A stretch of 64,000 nt of DNA from Sthenelais limicola (GCA_942159475.1 OW804095.1:152510808-152574807); one strand, 5' to 3'; positions 1-12,281 are shown, counted from the stretch's first letter. Numbers and translations are program-made. The notes: generated by a model not told the origin, from the sequence alone.

Positions 1-211
1 TCATAATTAATCATAATTTTAGAACACATACCTGCTGGCTCATTTGAAACTTCTGGAAAATGAAAGAAATAACATGTTGAGACATTGTGAGAGTAATTCC
101 TGTTTTTAATACTGGATCTATTTAGGTTATAATGACAGTATTTTCTATTTGGACTATGAGTCTTAAGCAAATAAGTAGTTTAATGCTTACTTTGAATATA
201 TGTATACTTAC
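1..211. other. intron sequence, no feature seen
   Basis: This stretch lies downstream (on the minus strand) of the FN2 exon and should be intron of that gene. I see no exon or repeat of note in it. Confidence 0.5.
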
Positions 212-382
212 TTGGGCATTCTCCCCATTTGTTCATCTCATATGGCTGGGCTGTGGCACACCATTTCACCAAGCTGTTATTAGCATCTGTGCATCCATAA
301 TAGGTGTTGTTATTAAACTCAAATGGAAAGATGCAGGACTTCTTGGTATTGGACGCCTTTTCTAATACATCCACCGTAACAG
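212..382 (-). CDS. fibronectin type II domain exon of a secreted host protein (partial gene)
   Basis: Read on the minus strand, this 171-bp exon gives 57 codons holding one complete fibronectin type II (kringle-like) module: first cysteine in CIFPFEF, then the aromatic YYGC, then W-CATA, and a closing W-x3-C. That is the four-cysteine, two-disulphide FN2 pattern. The acceptor AG is at 384-383 and the donor GTAAGT starts at 211. The exon starts and ends in phase 1, typical of shuffled extracellular modules, and the phase matches the signal-peptide exon at 8490-8586. FN2 modules bind collagen/gelatin or similar ligands in matrix metalloproteinases, mannose-receptor proteins and seminal-plasma proteins; which of these this gene resembles cannot be told from one module. 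Later exons are outside the window. The GTG that opens the reading frame is internal, not a start. Confidence 0.85.
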
Positions 383-608
383 CTGTATTGTATAGAGAAA
401 TAGTTGAAAACTACAGCAGGCAGACCCAAGTGGAATGATAACTACAGAAATCATGATAATGGACAAATAGGCCATGCAGTATCCACCAAATAATCTTAAG
501 CCACTATGGAAACTTAACCTACTAATCAAAACACAAACCCAGATTGTTTGGACCTTGCCAGCACATACACCGAGTTTAATATCTGTTCAAGCTTAGGGAT
601 GAACTACC

Positions 609-708
609 ACTGGGCGAAAAACCTGCTTTCGCCTGTGCGTAAAGTAGGTCCTTATAGCACCTTATAATGCAAGCTATTATCCCATCAGTATCGCAGCTGC
701 TACATGGT
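609..708 (+). repeat. 100-bp repeat, inverted partner at 3793-3892
   Basis: This 100-bp segment recurs almost unchanged in reverse orientation at 3793-3892 (begins ACTGGGCGAAAA, ends CATGGT). The two may be termini of one ~3.3-kb element or two copies of a short dispersed repeat. Confidence 0.8.
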
Positions 709-1449
709 ACACATGTACTATTTGCTGCCGAATAGCAGCTCCTTCCCTAATTGTTATCAAAACAATCCCAGGACGCCCAGTGTGCGGCCCCTGAATGCTA
801 TGAAAACAATGTTAAAGCTAATCATATCACCTTATTTGTCTTGAATTGTGCATGTTCTGATTCTGCGTCCCATAACTGTTTTGTATTGGAAACCTATCAT
901 TCTTCAGCACACCAATCATTCTATCTATTTCCAAGAACGATCCCAGTCTTTAAATCATTTGTCTATGTTGATTATATCCCATTCTAGTTTATCAACTACT
1001 TTAACTACATAGGGCCAAGATAAGAATAAAAATTACAGTATCCAGCTAAGATTAAGTCTTCAAGAATCCTTTTTCTGTAACACATCACACATATTACATG
1101 CATTGCCATCAGTGTTCAGCCAGCTGTGACTAAAGCCAAAAGTATAGGTACAGAGGCTGGTGGTGTAAGTCAGTGAACCACCCACGAAGTAATTGGGTCA
1201 CACTGAATAAACACAAACTGCACATGCTGTGTTTGGATGTATGACGTTGGTTTGTCTTTCTAGAGAAATTGTTTCCCCTCTTTCTATACCCATGTGTGTC
1301 CAGTATTAGATACTCCTTCCCATGCTTTTCTGTGCGTCCTACTTGTTGTGGTGGTGTATACATACATATGCTTAATGCTTGTTGTAGCCTGAATACATGC
1401 ACCAAAAATAAATTTCAGGACAGTTTAATAAATATGTCTATGTATTTCT

Positions 1450-1672
1450 AAGGTCATCTTATACAGTATATTTAGCTTCTTTTCTAGTAAATGTCTGCCC
1501 AGAGGAATTTCAAACTTTTTTTCACAAATAAAAATACCAAACTTAAAATATAGCAATACTTATTTAGATGTCCTACTGTTTATTACCATTGGAATCGGCT
1601 TGATCTCATCTTTTCAAATATGATAATATCTCAAAATCCATTTTTTGCGACTTGTGACTCATTTCCCTGTAC
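1450..1672 (-). mobile_element. MITE-2 fragment (right end)
   Basis: Matches the right part of the ~400-bp MITE-2 family seen complete at 33751-34153: the track of AAAATACCAAACTTAAAAT, the GGAATCGGCTTGAT segment, and the terminal TTTTGCGACTTGTGACTCA end. Confidence 0.65.
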
Positions 1673-1865
1673 CGCATACACAAAGATACTCACACAGTGC
1701 AGACTGCGGATACACCTAATTTCTGACGCAGATACTCATAGTGTATACACGTTTTTTTTCCAGTGATGGTTTACATAATCTGATATAAAAGCCATACGAA
1801 ACATTTTTAATAACCAAGGATTAAGTAGTCATTTTGGGGGGGGGGGGGGGATTTAGATTTGTTGT

Positions 1866-1985
1866 TTCATATGTGATGTGTCACAGAAAAATTAGTTGTA
1901 AGTCACAGACAATGTTTTCTCAGATATCGTATTTTGAAAGATGGGACTAGGCCGATTCCGATGATGTTAACCATTAGCACAATAA
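1866..1985 (+). mobile_element. MITE-2 fragment (left end)
   Basis: Begins CATATGTGATGTGT and continues with a degenerate copy of the MITE-2 left end (GTCATAAGTCGC-like, then CCGATTCCGATGATG). A 13-G run lies just upstream at about 1838-1850. Confidence 0.6.
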
Positions 1986-3792
1986 TCAAAGTTCTACACT
2001 AGTGAATGATACAGAAATTAGCACATAACCAATATAATACAATTATATATATATTAATGCAGGAATTATTCTTGAAAATAAATAGTTAAGGATAGCTTTG
2101 ATGTTGTTAACAAAAAATCGACTAATGCCTTAGATTACCTACTAGAGTGGACCAGTGTATGATCAGCTGGGATATATTGAAACAGAATGATTATAGATCA
2201 CATAGAACGGTAATTATGAAAGAGTGTAGAGGTATGTGAATGTTGTTAGTAAACAATCCTCTAGGTAATCATCACGATAAATAAGATTGCAGAATGGAAA
2301 GAAAAGCACGGCATTAAAGACTGTCAATTGTTTAGCTATCATAATTGAATTGTATAAACACTGAACAAACCCATAACACTACATCTACATACATCATTGT
2401 TACATCGGTATTATATAATTGTAAGGGCAACGCGTGAAATATAACAGCGATGTCTGTTATGCGTATTTGGAAATGAAGAGTGAAATAAATATTTGTAATA
2501 TAATATGGCCAATAAAAATATTTAAAAAAGAACAAAACATAGCATTCAGGCCAGCGCAACTGGCGTCCATTTCGACCCACAGGGTTGTGATTAATTTAGG
2601 AGTACCGTAATTGTTCTGATAATAATTAGTGAAGGTAAAGAGCCTATAAAACATTCATTGAGAGAACAATTTACAGCCTGGTATGGTGAAGGGGTTCCAT
2701 CTCAAATGGGGTTAATACAAGTGTAGTCAAGGTGAATGTGAGTTGAGAGTTGTCAAACCAATGGCAAAAAAAGTTACTATTTTAATTCTAATACCTACGA
2801 TATCATATAATATATACAGAAGAGTACCTCAAAATTAGTATAACATGAACTCTGATTGTAAAGGTGCCCAGTACCATCACAGATCAAGGTGGAAAACAAG
2901 GATATATTTTCAAATGCACCTTTGGGTGTCACCTAGCAAAGTAACATATACATATTATGGAATGTGCATCAACATTCTCGTGTCCACTCCAAAACGCCCA
3001 ATCAAGCACAACCACTCTATTTATATCCACACCAGACCACACCACACCAGACCACCGTTCTGCGTCATTCAAACCTCACTTCTCTCTCAGCTGTCTTCCA
3101 AAACGCATCTACATTTAATTTCTACTTCCCTCTCCCTCTCCTGCCTCACCCCTCCATACCTACATACTCATGGGTATATGTGGACTGTACCCGCATTCCA
3201 TCTTACAATTGTCTCATGTATACAATAGACCAGTAATTGGTAATTGGTAACCAAGCTTGACCATGGTAATCCAAGTAGTGGGTGGGTCCACTCATAATGT
3301 CTGTACATCCTTCCTAGTTAGTCACAGAGCTACATACTCCTCTGCCCCTGTAGTATGATATTAGGGTGCATATGAGGAGTATGTAGCTCCATATTGTTTT
3401 AATCAATTGACGGGAATATTGTTATAATAAATCAGTTCAATAGTATATTTAGTAGTATTTAGTATATAAAGGTTATTTGACCAAGATTTGGGAGGATTTT
3501 TTTTCAGTTGTTTTTGCTACAGTACTGCTAAAACGTCCCTATTTATATTTAGAGGACCCGCCCGAATCATGAGTAAAAAGGTTAGATATACTTCCTTCTG
3601 ACGACCTTGGAAATGCAAGGCATATTAGCTATACAAACTTGAAATTTGGTACATGCATTGCATGTGCGTTCAACACCCTAACAATCACAACATTCTTACC
3701 AGTGCGTCCCTATTGTTTATTCTAGAATCACGTGGTTGAATACTTAGTAATTAGACACCATGTTCCCGCTATACGGTCCCGTGTAAATGTTA

Positions 3793-3892
3793 ACCATGTA
3801 GCAGCTGCAATACTGATGGGATAATAGCTTGCATTATAAGGTGCTATAAGGACCTACTTTACGCACAGGGGAAAGCAGGTTTTTCGCCCAGT
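3793..3892 (-). repeat. inverted partner of the 609-708 repeat
   Basis: Reverse complement of 609-708 with a few substitutions; ends TTTTTCGCCCAGT. Confidence 0.8.
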
Positions 3893-4103
3893 GTACTGTA
3901 GCAAAAACAAAAACACAGGTAGCTACAGGTCATTAAGAACTAAGTATATATATATATACATCAAGATCAAGGGATACACAATACACACATTGTAATACAT
4001 GATATAAAAAGTGAAACATAAGCATCATGGACATAGAGCACTCTTGGTCAACACTAGGTTGGACCTTACACAAGATGAACAAGATGAACGTTTCTGAAAT
4101 TCT

Positions 4104-4696
4104 TTGAAAGTTACAGTTCTATTTCTGCTTACCTTGGTTCAGCGAGGGCAGACCGCTTGGACGTTGCCCGTTTCGGGCCTTGAATTTACTTCAAACTTTG
4201 GTAAAATTCATATGAAACATTTGCTCAAGCATAATAGAGTAGGAGAACCTCTCGATATTATAAGTATTCCCCGTTTTCCGGAGGACAAGTTAGTTTGCCC
4301 AGTGGCGTGTTTGACAGAAAATCTGGATAGAACAGAAGGTATCCGTGAAGGCCAAGATCAGCTTCTTCTGACTTATGTGTGGCCTTTAACAAAATTTCAT
4401 GAGACACAGTCTCTAACTGGACCAAAAGAACATTAGCGTTGGCAGGAATTAGCACTAATAAATACAAAGCACACAGCACCCATGGGGCAATGACTTCTAA
4501 GGCCCTTGAATTGGGCGTGAATATGAATGTACTGATCAAGCAGGCTTCGTGGAAGAATTCTAGAATGTTTGCCAGATTCTATAAGAAGAGGATCGAGAAT
4601 CCTAAAGAAACGATGGGCCACACCATCCTAAAAGATAAAAAGACGAAGAAGAAGGTGCTTCACCAAAAGAAGAATGAAGGTAGTCCCTTTTTTCTT
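4104..4696 (+). pseudogene. tyrosine recombinase (DIRS/Crypton-like transposon) fragment
   Basis: Two consecutive reading frames (4104-4436 and 4439-4699) together resemble the C-terminal catalytic half of eukaryotic transposon tyrosine recombinases. The first carries the segment ending in HLLKHN, ISIPRFPEDKLVCPV and TYVWPL; the second carries KAHSTHG, ALELGVNMNVLI, ASWKNSRMFARFY and the KKRI tail with the expected nucleophilic tyrosine. The frame changes by one step between them around 4436. The conserved HxxR box reads H-S-T-H, so the usual catalytic arginine is histidine (codon CAT at 4481-4483, as CpG decay of CGT would give). The N-terminal part, any RT and clear termini are missing. DIRS, Ngaro and Crypton families share this box, so the class is not fixed. 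Confidence 0.75.
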
Positions 4697-4748
4697 TAAA
4701 TTGATTTATATTTATGGTTGTGTTGTTTAAAACACTTATATTATTATA

Positions 4749-5331
4749 GAGGACATCACGGTGTGGTAAGACTACATGCCCTCCTGCCGGCCCCTCTGTA
4801 GTTTGCACTTGCAGGTGTTTGGGGAGCGGTCAGTTAACTTAGATTGTTCTGAGTTTGGTTGTCATTACCTCATATACCATTAGGAATATTTGAATAAGAC
4901 ACAACGCAGGGGGGGTGGTTATTATTATTTTGATTTTATTTCTTTTTATTCAATAGCTTATCCTAGACTGAAAACGACCTACATAGATTATTTGATTACT
5001 GTGAATGCCTATTGTGCTAGGCTCTTTATGTTGTTCTTACCTACAATGACCTATGTTATATACATAGATACCTGTAAATTGTCGAATAATGTCTCAAAAT
5101 ATATTTACTATCATTTTTTGTAATCCGCCAGCATACTCTGAGAATAGTGTAAATGTTACATAATGTGTATTTGCTGAATAAAAATATTAAATACAAATAC
5201 CTTGTTATGCCTCGTCCTACTTCAAGATGTTTGAGTTATTTTTCACTAGGAAACCCTCGTATTGCTTTCAAACCTGATGTGATGCTGCACATGTGTGATC
5301 TCATGTAGTCTTACCACACTGTGATGTCCTC
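4749..5331. mobile_element. short element with 30-bp terminal inverted repeats
   Basis: GAGGACATCACGGTGTGGTA at 4749 onward (30 bp) recurs inverted at 5302-5331 with one or two changes. The interior is AT-rich and non-coding. It abuts the recombinase pseudogene, so the repeat may belong to that transposon's terminus. Confidence 0.55.
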
Positions 5332-6360
5332 AACATAATTACAGATTAAACCTCAACTTCCAAGTAAGTCAGTTAAATGTAAAATTTAATCTTACTAAAG
5401 TATGAACATGCTCATACAGCATTCAATGCTTAAGACATCTCAAATGTCTTTACTATTAGCTAAGATATGATACATTGAATATTCAAAAGGTGCAATTTTG
5501 AAAAATGGCTGCCACAGCTGCCACACGCTATATCCAGTTGGGGTCTCTTTTGAAAATGAATTGTAATGGCTCAAAGTACCTGTGTACCAAATCTCTTAGA
5601 CCTATTACAAAATGAAAACAATTCTGCTCAAAATGGCCCTTAATATAATTATTGCATTTTTATTCAGAACAGACTATAACATTCCGAAATTGGATACTAC
5701 TCTCTGCCTAAGCAGGTCTTCCTGAGAGATCCATTTCCTACAAATATTTTGATCTTACATTAAGTTTTAAAAATAGGATTATGGTTATTGTAATTGACGC
5801 CTTGTCATTGTTCGTTTCTAAAAAGTTCTCTGTGTTTCAGTTCACTGTATTAATTAAGCCTTAAGCCTCCATTCTAATTGTTATGCTTCCTGTGAATGAT
5901 CGGTGGCCAATCTAGGCTGCCATTCATTATCAAGTAAATATATAACGGGGATAATTTCCAGTTCATGGCACCAACAAATTAGCCTATTGCCTAATCTGTC
6001 TAGCCTAAACAACAAACCTATGCAAAAATACATAATTTATGACCGAAATGCAATGTATTCCAGCTATACCCATGTATAATAGAACTGTACACACTCTGCT
6101 CATCAATCATTTTCATTGCACTAATAATAATCCACACAGAGACAAAACATGGAATGTTTAAATATTCAAGCATAGGCAGGTTTATAAGCAGTTTTCATTT
6201 TATACAGCTTGTAGTGTGAGGAGACATATCTCCAGGCAGCGGAGATTGATTGGGAGGAATTCTCTGAACAAGGTTCAAATGCCTGAGTTTATATTTTGAA
6301 ATATATTGAATACTGAATAATTTTAAAGAGTTGGCAGAGTCTTATTGTTGCTTGGCTTAC

Positions 6361-6653
6361 TTTAGACGCGATTTGATCAGATTCTGTGAGGTATTTTCTT
6401 GCCTATAGACCACGTTTCTATCGACGGAAGTACCTGAAGTGTGGACTATAGAATGGCAGTGTTAAAACTCCATAGAGGGTGGCGCCACCTTTAGTTCCTG
6501 GCGGAGTTAAGTGGGTAAACTTCTGGTTCAATGTAGGCGCACTTAATACCGGTTTTGCAAGGCATATTTGATTAAAATAAATAATTGTACAGGTTGGTAA
6601 ACCTTCCATTTTGGTATTAATAAGTTGATCTGATCAAATCGCCTCGTCTAAAA
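6361..6653. mobile_element. 293-bp MITE with ~21-bp terminal inverted repeats
   Basis: TTTAGACGCGATTTGATCAG at 6361 is matched by its reverse complement at 6629-6653, apart from a short indel. No coding capacity; probably a non-autonomous DNA transposon. Confidence 0.6.
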
Positions 6654-6776
6654 GCACTATTACCCTCGGTTTGGTGGTTTGTTGTGGTCTGGGTGGTCAT
6701 AGACACTCTCGGCAAGCCCTCGAGTGTCTATGACAACCCAGACCAAAACAAACCACCAAACCGAGGGTAATAGTGC
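6654..6776. repeat. foldback hairpin, 55-bp arms, 13-nt loop
   Basis: Arms 6654-6708 and 6722-6776 are near-perfect reverse complements (GCACTATTACCCTCGGTTTG outward). It directly abuts the MITE ending at 6653. It could be a separate foldback element or a cruciform-forming terminus. Confidence 0.85.
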
Positions 6777-8489
6777 TATAATAAAAGGTAGACGTCTGTA
6801 ATTGGGCTCATTGGACTATGACCTGATCGGGAATTACTAATGAATCAGATATCACACGATTACTTATTACCTTCTGTGTTCTTGTGTTTATTGTTCAATA
6901 GCCAAGAAAAAATCCAACAGAAGGAATATCTCAGTGCCAACTACACACCTGCTAATCCACCTGGTTATATTAGTTACTTTTTCAATATATAAAAAAAAAT
7001 AAACATGGCAACATGGCAAAGAAAGTACTGAGAACCAAACATGATCCCATTCAGAAACATGTTGGTTACCTTCCAAACATGATCAAGTCCTTCCCTATTA
7101 TAAGATAATAATACACAACCCAGAGGCTAGAGCAGTATGTAGGTGGTGGTGAATCTATGTCCGGAACAGGAGTGAACTCTAATTAGGGACTACACACCGT
7201 ACGGTTACCACAGATTACATTAGTCACTGTTAATGAACATGCTTTATAGCAACCAATAGAATGGTACCCAAACATGTTCCATTCAGAAACATATTGGCTA
7301 CATTAAGAACATGCTCATGCCCCTCCCTTTACTCATACATGCTTTTCTTTTAGTGGTGAAAGCTGGAACCCAACCTTGTTCCCCAGCCACTCATTCAGCA
7401 TTGAATAATTAGATGGAATGTACCGATTAGTTGGTTTGTGAGTGAATATTGTTCATACTTGCAGTGGAAATGTGTGTATCATTGCAAGTGGCAGAGCCAC
7501 AAGATATGCACATGTCTGTTATGAGTGTCACCCCCTACACACACACACTCAGAGATGAAAGGTGTCCACATGATTGTTTCCAATTGCACAGAGAAAGGGG
7601 TCATTTATGACACATACATGCAGATCGCAAATCAAAAATAAGGGTATGAATTTTGCGACTGAAAAAGGTGGGTATTTCTAATTTCTGATTTGACTAACTT
7701 GTGGCACAGAATAGCATATAATTGTGAAAGTGTTATGTTATACAAGATTCCTTGAAATCATAAAAAGGGGTGCCTTTTGGCATAACATTTTTCACGTTTT
7801 GCCACAAAAAGGTGGGTTAAAAAATGGTATCATGTTAAATAAGAGACCTTGAAATTATAAAAAGGGGACCTTTTTGGCATACAATTAGTCTGCGTTTTGC
7901 CACAATCATGAGTACACATTTGACCTCTGAATGGGTCCGGGGGCTGGGACGATTTTGAACAATATTCATGAGCAAATCAACTTTAACTTTGCATTCCATA
8001 TTTATATCACAACTAGGTCTACCTGGGTCACACTAAGGTCAGACTTAAAATGGATCATATATCTTACTTTATAATCTCATTAGAGTAAGCCAATAAAATA
8101 TGGGCTGAACCTTTTGAAGCTCACATCTAACAAGTCAGATGTAAGCAGAGTGGTCCACAGACAAATGGAAGAATAGTGTTAATGTTTAATAGCCACACAC
8201 ATAATATTGTAATTATTTATATATAAAGCAGATATGTTACAAGCGCTAGCATTTCCAGGACCTTCCCCTGTCACAACTGTTTCCAGGTTATCCAGGCTTA
8301 TATGCCACACCTGCTTATCTCTCTGAACATATCAGTGGAATTGTCTCTTATTGTAGCTAAAAGTTCGAAACAGAGAATGTGGTAGACAAGAAAAAACCCG
8401 CATATATTGCCATTAAAATATGTTACGGATTAAGCCAAACATTCTAACGATTATTACAATGCACATGATATTTGGATAAGTGTACATAC

Positions 8490-8586
8490 TCTGAGCACAG
8501 CTAGCACCAATATTGATAGACAAGATGATGCCAAAGATGAAGAGACAAGAGGGAATGGTGCACATGACCATCCTTCATCCGAATAC
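8490..8586 (-). CDS. first coding exon with signal peptide of the FN2 protein
   Basis: On the minus strand an ATG at 8571-8569 (context AGGATGG, in-frame TGA just upstream) opens 27 codons. They form a short N-region, a hydrophobic core (CLFIFGIILSINIG) and small residues up to CAQ, a good secretory signal peptide. The exon ends one base into the next codon at 8490 with donor GTATGT, giving phase 1, which joins in frame to the FN2 exon at 212-382. A pyrimidine-rich tract and AG at 8588-8587 suggest that a 5'UTR intron precedes this exon, so the promoter should lie further right. Expression as a secreted FN2 protein is inferred from these two exons only; transcript data would settle it. Confidence 0.7.
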
Positions 8587-8687
8587 CTGAGTGAAGGAGA
8601 AAGTTTGATACATAAGTCTCATTGAAATGCTTGATACATTTCATCAAATGGTTTCTGTCAACACAACTATAAAAACAATTTATATCA

Positions 8688-9073
8688 TGTACACAACACT
8701 ATAGAGTGAAATCCTACCATATATATAGTTATCATGATGAGTGGTTGTACACAACACTATAAAGTGAAATCCTACCATCATATAAAGTTATCATGATGAG
8801 TGGTTGTACACAACACTATAAAGTGAAATCCTACCATCATATAAAGTTATCATGATGAGTGGTTGTACACAACACTATAAAGTGAAATCCTACCATCATA
8901 TAAAGTTATCATGATGAGTGGTTGTACACAACACTATAAAGTGAAATCCTACCATCATATAAAGTTATCATGATGAGTCGTTGTACACAACACTATAAAG
9001 TGAAATCCTACCATCATATAAAGTTATCATGATGAGTGGTTGTACACAACACTATAGAGTGAAATCCTACCAA
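8688..9073. repeat. 59-bp minisatellite, about 6.5 copies
   Basis: The unit GTTGTACACAACACTATAAA... repeats with an exact 59-bp period (unit starts at 8744, 8803 and so on) and very few substitutions. It lies just upstream of the FN2 gene's first coding exon. Confidence 0.95.
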
Positions 9074-9251
9074 GTTATCCACAATATGATCTGGAAACTC
9101 CGGACATCACTTCATTCATGACATTGTGATATAAAAATAGAATATAACTCACATTTGATCTAGAGAAATGTATCTCACAGTCACTTGTTTTACTGAGTTG
9201 AGGATCCACTCACACAAACTCAGTAACTAACCGCACATATCTTATTACAAA

Positions 9252-9487
9252 TGGCTCAGATCTTCAGAAAATGTACAATTTGCCTTGATTAACTCTCGCA
9301 AATAACCCGCATTTAAGACAGAAATGAGCTTCAAAAGGCAGTTTAACCTTGTAAAAAGATACTATAAACCAATGTAACACCAAATATACTCAGATATACC
9401 TGGTATTCATCATTTTTCAGCCTAATTTAGCAAAATTATCTAAATGTGTAGAGCTGCCAATTGTACATTTCTGACGATCTGACCCAA
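9252..9487. mobile_element. MITE-1 copy
   Basis: Starts with a degenerate GGCTCAGATCTTCAGAAAAT terminus and ends with its inverted partner (TTGTACATTTCTGACGATCT). About 236 bp. See 40406-40652 for the best copy of the family. Confidence 0.75.
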
Positions 9488-9892
9488 ATGCTTTTACCCT
9501 TGCTCTTAATATCATGTATGAGAGGTGCAATATTCAAAGGGGGTGACATGAAAACATGACACGATAACGCAATAACAATTTGAATTTGTTTTTAGAGATA
9601 TGTAGATATTTTATGGCAATTCAGAATCCAAAATAAAGGTTTATGTTTCAGAATTCATCATTGCTAACAGCATTTAAGAAAGTGAAATGAGCACTGGATA
9701 TAGTATTTGAATATCTATTAGTATTCTAATGACACACTTATCTAAATTCATTATTGTGTACAGGGTATACATACATGCAGTATTAATATATGTCTATATA
9801 TTTGTGTGTAAGACTTGAGTTTTACATCAGTGATATACTAGATTAACATTAAAATCATTAATACAATTGTCTCATTATCTATACCTACCGGC

Positions 9893-10972
9893 CATATATT
9901 ACATATGGCCATATCCACCAAATTGACGACTTTTAATGTCAGCTCTAGAATATCATATGTAATGGCTTTGAGCAGTTAAACATCACAATATATGATTATT
10001 TTGGCAATAATTATTTGAGAAATATGTGAGGAACCACGTCTCAAGGTTTATCTCCATGGGGAAAATAGATTTTTTGGGGGGAAACTGACAATCTTTGAAA
10101 AAAGTGCAATCCCACACCCAATTTTCGTAGATATTCTTTGATATTCTAAAAAACTGAATACAACAATGACCATTAAACAATTTTAGAATACACGGGGAAG
10201 GTATAGGGAATATATTGGAGGAAAGAAAAATTCATTTTTTATTTCTATTTACCAAAAAAAAATGAAAAAACATTTGGGGTAGCTTTTGTCGCGTCAGGGG
10301 GACACCCCCCGTTTTTAACCATGAAAGTACTAGAAAAATAATATATAATACATCCTTAATGTGTTTAATCTGAAGAAATACTAATGTGAATTAGACAGTA
10401 TGCAGCCTTTATTGCATGAATATTTTTTATAATAATGTTTAAGATCATACAATGCTTTTCTATCAATTCTAAATTTCCAGAATCTCCCGATTTCAAATCT
10501 GCCAAGTACCACTCTGTCACCCTTGTGGAAATATAATTATCGAAGTTTGAAAAGAAAAAGTTAAAAATATCAAATTTAATCAATATTAAATTATTTTGCT
10601 CAAAATATGCACTATGCTCGTAAAATGTTGATGGAACATAAACTTTATAAGTGGAATAACTTTATAAAAAAAATTTAGAATTTATTGTGACTGCTAAAGG
10701 TCATATTCAGAGGTCAAAGGTCAAGCTCACAGGTACATTTTGAGGTCCAATTTTCGAGAATTTGTCATTTTTGAGGCATAATATCCTCTGCATGTAAAAA
10801 ATAAACCAAGTAAGATAATGGTTCCAAACTTTCGGGTTAACTACTAGGGCATATAGGCTATACATCCACAAAATATCAAACAGAAAAAATGATTTTAATT
10901 TTTCCATTGTTATGAGGCCCTCAGAGCTGAAAAGTCGTCAAATTGGTGGATTATATATGGTGACCATATATG
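9893..10972. mobile_element. 1.08-kb non-autonomous element with ~55-60-bp terminal inverted repeats
   Basis: The left end (CATATATTACATATGGCCAT through CACCAAATTGACGACTTTT) is inverted at 10922-10972 (AGAGCTGAAAAGTCGTCAAA to CATATATG). The interior is AT-rich; short minus-strand frames within it show no recognisable domain. It contains a TCAAAGGTCAAG motif near 10720. Confidence 0.7.
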
Positions 10973-11482
10973 TATTTAAAATATCCAAGAGACTAATGAC
11001 GCTCACCCCAGCAATACCTTATTATAATGGCTTTCCATGGGTTTCCACACATAGACAAGAGTAATGATAAAAACTCCAAGTAAACAATACAACAGGAATA
11101 ACTTTGACATAAGTGTCTTATGTGGTTCCTAAACTAACCTTTTTACTGCTTAGACAATTTCATCACCTGGCTGCACCTTGGGTATACATGTGCAAGAAAT
11201 ATGCAAAAATACTCACTTGTTATGTTATGAGGTGTACAGGATGCAGACTCACTCAGTGTGGAAACAACTTGTGGCAACCTTGGGTTTAGCCTATCCTTGT
11301 CGTTATGGAAGTGAAGAAATGTGTGCTCACATGTGAGTTTATAAACACCTGTGCAGGAACTAAAGTAATCACAACTCATTGCCACCGATGAACCATTGAG
11401 GAGCAACATGAGTGTATGGACCTTTACACAGACTACACATGTGTGGCAACCATCCAACTGCATAGTAGTGCTGTCTCATGTG
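10973..11482. other. no feature seen
   Basis: A minus-strand frame of 106 codons lies at 11143-11463, but it has no recognisable domain or splice context. I see nothing else. Confidence 0.4.
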
Positions 11483-11670
11483 AGTCAGGTCATCAGAAAA
11501 TGTACAATTCTTCTCCTGAAATACTCTCAAATAACTTTATAAGTTTATGACAAAAATAAGGTTCAAAATACAATAATTGATTTCAAATCAATCTTGTATC
11601 TATCTTTACTCAGCCTAATTAGTAGAATATACTTAATGAAAAGAACTGCTAATTATACATTTTCTGACCT
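11483..11670. mobile_element. MITE-1 copy, shortened
   Basis: Degenerate left end (GTCATCAGAAAATGTACAAT) and right end (AATTATACATTTTCTGACCT) of MITE-1 with a reduced interior. Confidence 0.7.
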
Positions 11671-11779
11671 ATTTCTAGATATATCAGAACAAGAATAACA
11701 TAGTGCAACCACATGCATGTAAAGACAAATTCTTCCAGGCACAAGGTGAGTTCAATATATAGGTCTTAATTATGCTATT

Positions 11780-12281
11780 AGGATGCATAATCTCGCTGAA
11801 ATTTGGGATAAAACTTCTGTAGTAATTTGCTAATCCATTAAAAGCTCTCAGGTCTTTGATATTTTTGGGTCTAGGATAAGATCTTATGGGTTCGATCTTT
11901 TCTGGGTCTGGGGAAATACCTTTACCATCTACCATGAATCCTAAAAATGGAACTTTCGACACACCAAATACACATTTCTCACCCTTGAATTTGATATCTG
12001 CTTCCCTGAAAATTTTGAATAATTTTTCCAGGTCGCGAATGTGCTGACTCCAGGAATCGTTTGCTATCAAGATATCGTCGATGTAGAAAACGGCTGAGTT
12101 CAAGTCCTCCAGTAAGGTATCTACCACCCCGTGGAAAGCTCTAGGGCAAGTTTTTAGACCCATTGGCATAACTTTATAAATGTAATTACCGTATGGAGTT
12201 GCAAAACCTGCTAGTTTTTCATCACCTTTGCGGATTGGGACCTGATGGAAACCAGAATGACAGTCTAGCTTAGAGAAATAC
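11780..12281 (-). pseudogene. inverted reverse-transcriptase fragment of the LTR retroelement
   Basis: About 500 bp here are the reverse complement of the RT core at 20270-20770, with only a few substitutions. The fragment starts just after the first catalytic aspartate region and includes the YIDD box. The frame is intact within the fragment, then runs into unrelated flank after the MHP codons, giving a false 161-codon ORF. At its other end it joins directly to the truncated orf92 at 12281. It is non-functional and marks a rearrangement junction. Confidence 0.95.

Larger units (their letters stand above)
383..8489 (-). other. 8.1-kb intron of the FN2 gene, filled with repeats
   Basis: The interval lies between two phase-matched minus-strand exons. 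It holds a tyrosine-recombinase pseudogene (4104-4696), MITE-2 fragments, several inverted repeats (listed separately) and otherwise AT-rich sequence. No further exon with both splice sites and a cysteine-rich module was found, but small exons could be missed. Confidence 0.6.

Noticed and set aside
2845..3236. Overlapping 127- and 90-codon plus ORFs
   Set aside because: Proline/histidine/threonine-rich products of a C-rich tract; no domain, no splice context.
8688..9073. CRISPR-like array
   Set aside because: The repeats are contiguous 59-bp units without unique spacers, in a eukaryotic sequence; it is a minisatellite.
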